From CAYQQR01 sp964420035 (GTDB lineage Bacteria > Bacteroidota > Bacteroidia > Bacteroidales > SM23-62), in contig CAYQQR010000008.1 in the NCBI GenBank assembly GCA_964420035.1, positions 38,947 through 102,946 of the forward strand: a stretch of DNA of 64,000 bases, read 5' to 3'. Within the stretch, counting starts at the first letter, position 1. The number at the start of each line of letters is the position of its first letter. Below the pieces are notes generated by a model. That model saw only the letters and a program-made list of their open reading frames with translations. It searched no databases and was not told the DNA's origin. Made by a program: the position numbers and the translations under genes. This document shows, in pieces, positions 54,390 through 62,088 of the stretch.

Positions 54390-55400
54390 TTATTTTTTAT
54401 TCTTCTTCACCTTCTCTTCCAGCCTTATTAATTCTTCCCATTCTTCTTTGTCTGCTTCCAAAGCTTCGTATTCTTTGCGCCGCTTGTCGAATTCGGCATA
54501 AATCCTCCGTACTGTGGCCTTCATTTGCTTGTTGCTGATGGAAGCGGCATTTCGCTATATGTTTTTATCCTGAAATTCAAGAATTCTGTCCACGTTTTCG
54601 TGCCAGAATTTCATGTTTAGGTCCTTGCGATTTTTAGCCCTTAATTCTGCACTTTCAAGGAAGATAACTATCAGGCGGTTCAGGGTATCAATTTCATCTT
54701 CGGTAAGGTAATTCCTAGCAATAAATATATCTTGTTCGCGTACCATGCTGCCTTTCCATGAGGTAAGTGCCATGTTGGGTCTGTTTGCATCAGCCCTTGA
54801 AACAATAATTTCGGCCGCCGTTTTGCCTGTAACAGCATAAAGCAGTTTGTTTTGGGTTTCGGCAAAAAACATTTGGGTTGCTTTGTCGGTAGGGTCGTAA
54901 TCGCTGCTGAGGGCAAACAGATCAAGTACTTTTTGGTAAAACCGCTTTACCGATGCTCGTATATCACGGATGCGTTCGAGCAACTCGTCATAATAGTCGG
55001 GTCTGCCATCGGGATTCTTAAGGCGTTCATCGTCCATTGTAAAGCCTTTTACCATGTATTCCCGCAAATTACGATTTACCCACATGCGAAATTGTGTACC
55101 TCGTTTACTTCGCACCCTAAATCCTGGGGCCAGAATCATTTCAAGGCTGTAAAAGGTAACCTCGTATTTTTTGCCATCAACGGCAGTTGTAAAGTAATTA
55201 TTTACAACTGAACCCTGGTTTAACTCACCTTCTTTCAGTATGTTAGCTATGTGCTGGCCTATGTTTTGCTTTGAGGTGTCAAAAAGTTCGGCCAACTGGT
55301 TTTGGTTCATCCAAACACTGCCGTCCCCGGCATAAAGGGATACCGATGCTTTGCCGTCGGGGGTATTATAAATAATGATGTCTTGTTCACTATTCTCCAT
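54390..55400 (-). pseudogene. RhuM-family protein gene with in-frame amber codon
   Basis: The first 281 codons (ATG 55400, MENSEQDIII) encode a RhuM/virulence-type protein: SVWMNQNQLAELFDTSKQNIGQHI (Bro-like N-terminal), then YYDELLERIRDIRASVKRFYQ and TLNRLIVIFLESAELRAKNR. Translation stops at TAG (54555-54557) after ILEFQDKNI. The same frame stays open after the TAG for 54 more codons (RNAASISNKQMKATVRR ... EEWEELIRLEEKVKKNKK) to TAA at 54390, which is the expected family C-terminus. A single T-to-A change of a TTG Leu codon would explain it. Either a fresh pseudogene or a truncated but active protein. The companion gene upstream is also only a fragment (55478-55635). Confidence 0.8.
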
Positions 55401-55477
55401 TTTAATCACCATTTTCAATTTTACTGATAATTCCACTTCTGGAAGCAAACAACAATAAACGGTTGCTTACCAGGGAT

Positions 55478-55635
55478 TTATGCTCCCGCTACTTTTCTTA
55501 AACCTGTTTTTATGATTTGGGCTTTTTCTCCCTCACTTTTCCCTTCAATGGGCACAACATCTTCTTGCACAAATTGTAAAATATCAATTTCTTTTCCTTT
55601 CACGTGCTCCTCAAAGTATAACTCGTCGACACAAC
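55478..55635 (-). pseudogene. C-terminal remnant of an unidentified gene
   Basis: About 50 codons in one frame, reading DELYFEEHVKGKEIDILQF then VQEDVVPIEGKSEGEKAQ and IIKTGLRKVAGA before a stop at 55478. No start and no upstream coding sequence: the frame breaks into TTCCAGGTTCCAGG spacer repeat at 55633. The tail vaguely resembles the C-termini of large type II/IIG restriction-methylases, but this is unproven. It sits upstream of RhuM on the same strand, so both may be remains of one defence or mobile locus. Confidence 0.45.
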
Positions 55636-55651
55636 CTGGAACCTGGAACTG

Positions 55652-56194
55652 CTAGAGATAGAACGCCACCCCTCCTGAAAAAATATTAAAGGCATCATCA
55701 CTCATATAGATCTCGGCTTCCAGGAACAGGCTGGTGCTTCTCTGAAGGAACACTTCCAGACCCACCGGGATCCAGAACAGGAAGCCGGTTTCATCCTGAT
55801 TCCATTTCGTGTTGATATCGAAATCCAGACCCGTATAGATCTCTGCAACGCTCTTTATGGGAAAAGACACATTGGCACCCAGGTCAAAACCCAGATCGCC
55901 CCAGGTATGTATACCGGTCAGCAAGCTCAGGTTCGGTCTCCTGAGGAGTGTCCATTCCAGGTCGACACCAAAATAATCGTCACCTTCCAGCACCCCGTAC
56001 CGGCTTCCGATATCAACGCGGCTGTTAATCCCGTATCCGGCGTGAAAGAACATCCCGAAATCATTATCGTAAACGACGGGATTCAGTCCCAGCATAAACT
56101 GACCCTTATCCAGAAGGGAAGCGGTGTTGAATACCTGACCGTGTGCAAACTGCATACTGCCAACCAGGCAAATGATCAATAGGATCTTTTTCAT
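55652..56194 (-). CDS. Small outer-membrane beta-barrel protein
   Basis: A 180-residue exported protein. A signal peptide (ends QFAHGQ) is followed by alternating hydrophobic strands rich in Gly and aromatics (FMLGLNPVVYDNDFGMFFHAGYGINSRVDIGSRYG; DLEWTLLRRPNLSLLTGIHTW), ending in FYL. The pattern fits a short beta-barrel or barrel-like protein with no recognised family. Downstream of the TolC gene on the same strand but separated by a 305-bp spacer with the composite hairpin element, so co-transcription is uncertain. Confidence 0.65.
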   Translation of the reverse strand: MKKILLIICLVGSMQFAHGQVFNTASLLDKGQFMLGLNPVVYDNDFGMFFHAGYGINSRVDIGSRYGVLEGDDYFGVDLEWTLLRRPNLSLLTGIHTWGDLGFDLGANVSFPIKSVAEIYTGLDFDINTKWNQDETGFLFWIPVGLEVFLQRSTSLFLEAEIYMSDDAFNIFSGGVAFYL

Positions 56195-56329
56195 GATGAC
56201 GGATTATTTGAACCCTAAATTTAATCTATGTGGTGGATAATTGTGATAAAATCTGGATTAATTTTGACGCTTAAATAGCTGAAGCGATTAAGAGCTAAGA
56301 CGTTTAAGAGTTACAGCGAGCGGAGCGAG

Positions 56330-56436
56330 TCCCGAAAAACAGCAAAGCAAGCTTCGCGTTGTTTTTCGAGGATCCCTGCCTACCGGACAGGCAGGCTCGA
56401 AAATCTAAAGCAGCGAAGCTGCTAAGATTTTCGGGA
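56330..56436. repeat. Composite three-hairpin dispersed element, copy 2
   Basis: Reverse-oriented copy of the 52377 element: hairpin C (CGAAAAACAGCAAAGCAAGC ... GTTTTTCG), hairpin B (56375-56395) and hairpin A (CGAAAATC..., with GATTTTCG closing). In the 305-bp spacer between the TolC gene and the small barrel gene. The flanks (GTTACAGCGAG on one side, GACGAGAAGCA on the other) also flank the shorter copy at 63552. Confidence 0.8.
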
Positions 56437-56499
56437 CGAGAAGCAACGATCCCGAAGTCATTGTCACTTACCCGTTGCCGGTGGTTGGCCGTCCGTGGT

Positions 56500-57858
56500 C
56501 TAAAGTTCAATCTCATTCCCCAGATAATAATCCAAAATACTGCTCCGGAAAATGTACTGAAACCTGGATTGCAGCAGATTCGACCGGGCCTCGGTAAGGT
56601 TGGTCTTGGCCAGGTTGTAATCCACGGAACTGATCAATCCCACCAGGAACCTTTGTTCCGCGTAATCGAAGGCTTCCTGCTGACTTTTCACGGTTTCCAG
56701 GTTGGAGCGGTAATTCTCCAAAGCGCCCAGTGCCTGTGCATGGGCTCTCTGTATGCTTTCTCTTAACCTCAGCTCTTCATCCTTCAGGGCCAGCCGTGCA
56801 TCCATTACACTGATCTTCTGGTTACTCACCTGGGTGCGTGTATCAAACTGATTGAAGATTGGGATCCCCAACCGTACACCGAACATGGTATATCGAAAAT
56901 CCTTGAACTGTTCGTGATATGAATAATCGGCCACATCATTGCCGGGATCGCCATCCAGCCAGGTCGGATGCTGAGCCAGCTCATCAAAGCGTGTATATAC
57001 AAGCAATCTGGCTGAGAGGTTGGGGTAATACCTTCCGCGCAGACTGGCCAGGTTCTTTTCCTGGCTTTTCAGGTAATATTCTGCAGAGCGGACTTCAGGC
57101 ATGATCGCCCGGGCCCGTTCATAGATGTCTTCCGGCCGGTTCAGGAGGGTTCCTTCACTTAATTCCGCATCAGCGGGGACCATGACCCGTAAACTATCTG
57201 CATTTTCGATTTGCATAAGCTGCACAAGCAGGAGATAACCGATATCCAGGCTGGTTCTTGCAGCGGTGAGGTTGGACTTTTCCTGGGCCTCCTGGGCCCT
57301 AAGCTCCAGTAATTTCCCTTTTGGCTCATTACCAACCTCAACAAGGCTTTCCATCCTTTCAACCTGTTGATGGGTGATCCCGAGCTGATCTTCAGCCAGG
57401 CTGACAAGCTCCTGGTCCAATAAGACTTGCAGATATGCAGCGACCACCTGCAGGGTAATATCTTTTTTCCTGCTTTCAGCATTTTCCATATCAGAATATA
57501 CCTGGTACTTATCGGAGGCCATCTTGTTCAGGTTCTCCAGACCGTTAAACAGGTCCATACTGACTTCAACCCCGAAATTGCCGTCCAGTTTATTCTCATC
57601 CACATAGGCAAGCTGGTCAAAACTGAAAGTTGTACCCCAGTTGTAGGCAGTATTGGCAAAGGCATTCACACGCGGAAAAACATCCATCCGCCCATCCCAG
57701 AGATTATTGCTGCTGATTTCAACAACCAGCCTGGAACGCTTGTAGGCTATATTATTCTGAAGGGCATAATCGATACATTCCTCCAGGGTCCAATATTTCT
57801 GACCATGGGAAGGCAGAACGCTCAGGAACAAAACAATCAGGATAATGGTCTTTTTCAT
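56500..57858 (-). CDS. TolC-family outer-membrane efflux protein
   Basis: A 452-residue outer-membrane channel of a tripartite exporter. Signal peptide (ends PSHGQ), then the two-repeat layout of OEP proteins: long helices with YWTLEECIDYALQNNIAYKRS at the start, an ALNxN-type element, and paired beta strands (SFDQLAYVDENKLDGNFGVEVSMDLFNG; FRYTMFGVRLGIPIFNQ). Upstream genes are an ABC ATPase and an HlyD adaptor, so it is the outer-membrane part of that exporter. A second small gene (57932) lies between it and the ATPase gene. Confidence 0.9.
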   Translation of the reverse strand: MKKTIILIVLFLSVLPSHGQKYWTLEECIDYALQNNIAYKRSRLVVEISSNNLWDGRMDVFPRVNAFANTAYNWGTTFSFDQLAYVDENKLDGNFGVEVSMDLFNGLENLNKMASDKYQVYSDMENAESRKKDITLQVVAAYLQVLLDQELVSLAEDQLGITHQQVERMESLVEVGNEPKGKLLELRAQEAQEKSNLTAARTSLDIGYLLLVQLMQIENADSLRVMVPADAELSEGTLLNRPEDIYERARAIMPEVRSAEYYLKSQEKNLASLRGRYYPNLSARLLVYTRFDELAQHPTWLDGDPGNDVADYSYHEQFKDFRYTMFGVRLGIPIFNQFDTRTQVSNQKISVMDARLALKDEELRLRESIQRAHAQALGALENYRSNLETVKSQQEAFDYAEQRFLVGLISSVDYNLAKTNLTEARSNLLQSRFQYIFRSSILDYYLGNEIEL

Positions 57859-57931
57859 TGCCGGATATATTTAGAATAACTGAATCGAGGAGTTACCTGC
57901 CTGTATGATGCATCACACGGGCAGGATTTAC

Positions 57932-58225
57932 TCACTTCTTTTTTCTGTACAACACCTGTATGTGGCTGGCATTTTCACTGGGATTAAATATCTGAATGAG
58001 CTCCCAGGACGGATCATATTCCTCGATGGTCTTTTTAAGCCTGTATATTCTTTTCAGGGATTTCGAGATATGATCGTCCCCCTGCTCACTCAGTTCATCC
58101 TCCGTTTCCCATGGAAATGATTCCACCCTGTAGTTGTACAGGACCTTCTCCTCTCCTACTCTAAGTTCAAGTTCTGCAATTTGCTGTTCGCCAAAACGCG
58201 GTACGGGTACACAGAGTTCTTTCAT
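57932..58225 (-). CDS. Conserved-looking small protein of unknown function
   Basis: A 97-residue soluble protein, acidic then basic at the end (QVLYRKKK). The N-terminus reads MKELCVPVPRFGEQQIAELE; no signal peptide, metal motif or recognised family. It is placed between the ABC ATPase gene (34 bp upstream) and the TolC gene on the same strand, so it probably belongs to the exporter operon. The role is unknown. Confidence 0.6.
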   Translation of the reverse strand: MKELCVPVPRFGEQQIAELELRVGEEKVLYNYRVESFPWETEDELSEQGDDHISKSLKRIYRLKKTIEEYDPSWELIQIFNPSENASHIQVLYRKKK

Positions 58226-58259
58226 AAGAGCCTCCTTTCTTTATACAAACGTACTGTAG

Positions 58260-58946
58260 TTAAAGCACATGTTTAATATTTTCAGTGACAATATGTCCGT
58301 CAAACAACTGCACAATGCGATGGGCCTTCTCTGCATCAGAGGGGGAATGGGTCACGATGACAATGGTGGTCCCGTCATGATTGAGTTCCGTGAGCAGATT
58401 CATCACCTCATCCCCATTGGCAGAATCGAGGTTTCCGGTAGGTTCGTCGGCCAGGATCAGTCCGGGTTTGGAAACCACAGCCCGGGCAATGGCAACCCTT
58501 TGCTGCTGACCGCCGGACAGTTGTTGGGAAAAATGTTTATTCCTGTGAACAATATTCATTCGTTGCAGGACTGCATGCACCCTTTTTTTCCTGTCAGCGG
58601 GAGGAACCTTTTGATACAAAAGGGGTAATTCCACATTTTCGAACACACTTAGTTCGTCGATAAGGTTAAAGGATTGAAATACGAAACCAATATTGGACTT
58701 TCTCAGGTGGGTCCGGTTCCTTTCCTTAAAATTGGAAACCTCCTTACCCATAAAATGAAGTTTACCTGAGGTAGGGTTGTCGAGAAGGCCGAGAATATTA
58801 AGCAGGGTAGATTTCCCGCAACCCGATGGGCCCATGACGGCGACGAATTCCGCTTCCTTGATCTCAAGGTTTACTTTGTTCAGGGCAGTGGTTTCCACCT
58901 CATCCGTCCTGAATACTTTTGTCAGTTCCTCTGTCCTAATTATCAT
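58260..58946 (-). CDS. LolD/MacB-type ABC transporter ATPase
   Basis: A 228-residue ATP-binding subunit. Walker A is GPSGCGKST (about 40-48), Q-loop FQSFNLIDELSVFENVELPL, ABC signature LSGGQQQR, Walker B LILADEPTGNLDS, H-switch VTHS. The HlyD adaptor gene is upstream across the microsatellite and assembly gap, and a TolC gene is downstream. No FtsX-like permease, the usual partner of this ATPase class, is seen in the window; it may be in the gap or elsewhere. Substrate unknown (lipoproteins, antibiotics or small peptides). Confidence 0.92.
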   Translation of the reverse strand: MIIRTEELTKVFRTDEVETTALNKVNLEIKEAEFVAVMGPSGCGKSTLLNILGLLDNPTSGKLHFMGKEVSNFKERNRTHLRKSNIGFVFQSFNLIDELSVFENVELPLLYQKVPPADRKKRVHAVLQRMNIVHRNKHFSQQLSGGQQQRVAIARAVVSKPGLILADEPTGNLDSANGDEVMNLLTELNHDGTTIVIVTHSPSDAEKAHRIVQLFDGHIVTENIKHVL

Positions 58947-58964
58947 AACTCTTGGTTTATATAA

Positions 58965-59180
58965 TTCTTACTTCTTACTTCTTACTTCTTACTTCTTACT
59001 TCTTACTTCTTACTTCTTANNNNNNNNNNNNNNNNNNNNNNNNNNNNNNNNNNNNNNNNNNNNNNNNNNNNNNNNNNNNNNNNNNNNNNNNNNNNNNNNN
59101 NNNNNNNNNNNNNNNNNNNTACTTCTTACTTCTTACTTCTTACTTCTTACTTCTTACTTCTTACTTCTTACTTCTTACTT
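58965..59180. repeat. Heptamer (ACTTCTT)n microsatellite with 100-N assembly gap
   Basis: Tandem 7-nt repeats of ACTTCTT from about 58965 and again from 59120 to about 59180, with the gap (59020-59119) of 100 N between. The exact 100 N is a scaffold-joining convention, so the real length of the repeat, and anything inside it, is unknown. On the minus strand the repeat is AAGAAGT, and its first TAA is the stop codon of the adaptor gene at 59175, so the repeat begins directly at that stop. No reliable gene crosses the N run. Confidence 0.95.
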
Positions 59181-60437
59181 CAACACCAACTTATCCGCAT
59201 TCCCGAAATTATTGTAGCCCGATGTAATTACTTTTTCTCCCGGCACCAAGCCATCAAGTACCTCGTAGTACCTTGGATTTTGACGGCCTATGCTTATTTT
59301 TCTTTTTTCGGCAAACTCACCGGATTCATCCACCACGTAAACCCATTGACCGCCTGTGCTCTGATAAAATCCGCCGCGGGGTATAAGGATCCCTTCTTTT
59401 GATTCTCCAAGCTCCAATCGGATCCTGGAAGTCTGGCCAATCCTTAACTGGTCCGGCACTTCGTTGACAAACTCCATATCCACCGCAAAGCGTCCGCTTT
59501 CAACCTCGGGATATATCTTTACGATCTTGCCTTTGTATGTCCTGCCGGCAAAATCCATTTCTCCATATAAACCAGGAGTGACCCGGGCAATATAATGCTC
59601 GTCAATCTCTACATGAAGTTTGTAGGAAGTAAGGATATTGATGATCCCTACCCGGGTGCCGTAGCTGATTACTTCTCCCACTTCAGGATTCAGGCTTGCC
59701 AGTTCACCTTCCACAGGTGCGCGAACCGTTAAATGTTTTAGCCTGGATTTTACGATCTTCAGGTTTTCGGTCATACTCTCCACCGATTCTTCCAGGGATC
59801 GTACCTGCACTTCCCTGAAAATGGAATCCTGTTCCCGTATCTCTTTCAGCAGCTTTAGTGTACGTTGTGAAGCGAGAAAGGCTTCTTTGGATTGCTGGAA
59901 TTCTTCCTCTGAAATATGCTCCTGCTGATATAAGATCTTATTTTTCTCACAGGCCCTTTTTTGCCGCGCCAGCTCCAGCTCGGTTTGTATGATCTGACTT
60001 TCATAATTGAGCTGCTGCTGCACCATCAGCAATCGTGCGGTACGAAGCTCATTAATGGCACGGGCCACCTGTGCTTCATTATTGGATATCTCGTGGACCA
60101 GGTTGTTATTGCTTAATTGTAATATGGGATCCCCCGCGTCAAGCATTTCCCCTTCTTCACTGAGGAGCTCTTCTACCCGCCCACCTTCAATGGCATCCAG
60201 GTAAATGGTCTTGATGGGTTCCACGGTTCCTATAACCGCTATATAATCCTGGAAGATATCCCTCTGAACGGTTTCAATGGTGATCTTCTCAACATCCACA
60301 TTAAGTTTGGACGATTTATCACCAAAAACAAGATTGTAGGCTATCAGTATAAAAATCAAAACGCCTAATGATATCCATAAAGTTTTCCTACTGAAGAACT
60401 TGTTTTTTTTCTCTATTTTACGATCCATTCCATCCAT
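59175..60437 (-). CDS. HlyD/MacA-type periplasmic adaptor protein
   Basis: A 420-residue membrane-fusion protein linking an inner-membrane transporter to TolC. An N-terminal anchor helix (TLWISLGVLIFILIAYNLVFG, cytoplasmic arm before it) is followed by a biotinyl-lipoyl-like half (AIEGGRVEELLSEEGEMLDAGDPIL), a long alpha-helical hairpin (about 120-250), the second lipoyl half (LTVRAPVEGELASLNPEVGEVIS), a barrel domain and a membrane-proximal domain (GEKVITSGYNNFGN). Upstream of the ATPase gene. Divergent from the NtrC-type regulator, which may control it. Confidence 0.9.
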   Translation of the reverse strand: MDGMDRKIEKKNKFFSRKTLWISLGVLIFILIAYNLVFGDKSSKLNVDVEKITIETVQRDIFQDYIAVIGTVEPIKTIYLDAIEGGRVEELLSEEGEMLDAGDPILQLSNNNLVHEISNNEAQVARAINELRTARLLMVQQQLNYESQIIQTELELARQKRACEKNKILYQQEHISEEEFQQSKEAFLASQRTLKLLKEIREQDSIFREVQVRSLEESVESMTENLKIVKSRLKHLTVRAPVEGELASLNPEVGEVISYGTRVGIINILTSYKLHVEIDEHYIARVTPGLYGEMDFAGRTYKGKIVKIYPEVESGRFAVDMEFVNEVPDQLRIGQTSRIRLELGESKEGILIPRGGFYQSTGGQWVYVVDESGEFAEKRKISIGRQNPRYYEVLDGLVPGEKVITSGYNNFGNADKLVLK

Positions 60438-60598
60438 TGCCGGTAACTTTGGTCATAATAATTTAACATTTATTATGCCAAACCTTATATGTTATTGATT
60501 ACTTGATAATTAGTTTTTATCGCGTCTGAGGGAAGGAAAAAAAATGTTCGGATTTGAAACAAGGACAGTACGAATCCGGACATTCACTAAAATAATTG

Positions 60599-60606
60599 TA
60601 ATTTTG
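60599..60606 (+). promoter_or_regulatory. Candidate -7 element (TAATTTTG) upstream of the regulator
   Basis: Exact match to TAnnTTTG, 103 bp before the ATG of the sigma-54 regulator gene. The identical TAATTTTG lies at 43778 beside cca. No -33 box was found at proper spacing, so the evidence is weak. Confidence 0.22.
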
Positions 60607-60708
60607 AGTGCAGGGGGGTGAAGATTCGTGAAATTTATCAATCCCGTACACTCTTTGGAATGAAGGGTAATTTAAAGTAGAACCATTTAAAAAAAAATAA
60701 TTCTGCAG

Positions 60709-62088
60709 ATGAACAATTCTAAAGTTGGCAAAATACTTGCAGTAGACGATAACGAAGATATCCTGTTTGCACTGAAACTCCTTCTGAAACAGCATGTTGA
60801 GATGATAGACACCATCAATACTCCTGATCTTATTCCGGAGAAATTGAAGAAGGAGGATTATGATGTCCTACTGCTGGATATGAATTTTACGAAGGATGCG
60901 ATCAGTGGACAGGAGGGATTTGACTGGCTGGAAAAGATACTGGAGTTGGATCCGGATGCTGTGGTGGTTTTTATTACGGCTTACGGAGACGCTGAAAAAG
61001 CTGTCAAGGCCATCAAGTCAGGAGCAACCGATTTTGTGCTTAAGCCCTGGCAAAACGAAAAACTGCTGGCCACAGTTTCCTCCTCTGTGAAATTGAAACG
61101 CTCCCGGATGGAAGCCAAGGGATTGCGGAGCCGTCAGCATGAGATCAGTGCCATTATGGATGCTCCTTTTCATGATTTCATCGGACGTTCACCGGAAATG
61201 ATGAAGGTTTTTTCCACCATTCAAAAAGTCGCTAAAACCGATGCCAATGTTTTGATCCAGGGAGAGAACGGAACGGGTAAAGAGCTTGTTGCAAGAGCCT
61301 TGCACCGTGCTTCACCGCGTAAGGATGAAGTGTTTATCTCGGTAGACCTGGGCGCAATTGCAGAAACCCTGTTCGAAAGCGAGTTGTTTGGTCATGAAAA
61401 AGGTGCTTTCACCGATGCAAAAAAAGAAAAACCCGGCCGTTTTGAAGTCGCGCACGGGGGTACTTTGTTCCTGGATGAGATTGGTAATCTGTCACCGGCT
61501 ATGCAGACCAAAATGCTGACCGTGATCGAGCGGCGCGAAGTAACCCGTGTTGGTGCCAACAAGCCCATTAAAATAGACCTGCGATTGATCTGTGCCACCA
61601 ATCATGATCTGCTGAAAATGGTTGCAGAAGATAGATTCAGGCAGGACCTTTTATACCGGATCAATACCGTGGAGATCTATCTGCCCCCATTGCGGGAACG
61701 CAATGGGGATATTCCCTTATTGGCGGATTACTTTTTGAAACAATACACCAAGAAATACAAGAAGAAAATCAAGAATGTGACGGTCCAGGCCATGAAAAAG
61801 CTGGAAAGCTATCATTGGCCCGGCAATGTCCGTGAATTACAGCATGCCATAGAACGTGCAATAATATTAACAGATTCCGATACACTCGGTCCTGACGATT
61901 TCTGGCTCAAGGCTCCCGAAAGCCGGTCTGAAGAACTGGAACTGAACACCTTCAACCTGGACGATATTGAAAAACAGATCATCAGCAAGGTGCTTAAAAA
62001 ATACCGGGGTAACATCACCCAGGCTGCCGGCGAATTGGGTTTGACCCGTACGTCATTGTACCGTAGAATGGAAAAATATGATCTATAG
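60709..62088 (+). CDS. Sigma-54-dependent response regulator (NtrC type)
   Basis: A 459-residue regulator. Receiver domain (1-125) with phospho-acceptor Asp57 in LLLDMNF and Lys in FVLKPW. AAA+ domain (about 155-395) with Walker A GENGTGKE (185-192). The sigma-54-contact loop reads GAFTDA (232-237), not the canonical GAFTGA. Walker B is GGTLFLDEIGNL, followed by Arg fingers and SHWPGNVRELQHAIERAIIL. Fis-type DNA-binding helix-turn-helix at the end (ITQAAGELGLTRTSLYRRM). It overlaps the histidine kinase gene by 11 bp, so the two form a two-component system, probably tied to the adjacent exporter. Confidence 0.93.
   Translation: MNNSKVGKILAVDDNEDILFALKLLLKQHVEMIDTINTPDLIPEKLKKEDYDVLLLDMNFTKDAISGQEGFDWLEKILELDPDAVVVFITAYGDAEKAVKAIKSGATDFVLKPWQNEKLLATVSSSVKLKRSRMEAKGLRSRQHEISAIMDAPFHDFIGRSPEMMKVFSTIQKVAKTDANVLIQGENGTGKELVARALHRASPRKDEVFISVDLGAIAETLFESELFGHEKGAFTDAKKEKPGRFEVAHGGTLFLDEIGNLSPAMQTKMLTVIERREVTRVGANKPIKIDLRLICATNHDLLKMVAEDRFRQDLLYRINTVEIYLPPLRERNGDIPLLADYFLKQYTKKYKKKIKNVTVQAMKKLESYHWPGNVRELQHAIERAIILTDSDTLGPDDFWLKAPESRSEELELNTFNLDDIEKQIISKVLKKYRGNITQAAGELGLTRTSLYRRMEKYDL

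Noticed and set aside
58777..59217. Open frames crossing the N gap.
   Set aside because: They run through 100 unknown bases and a microsatellite; the apparent openness is an artefact.
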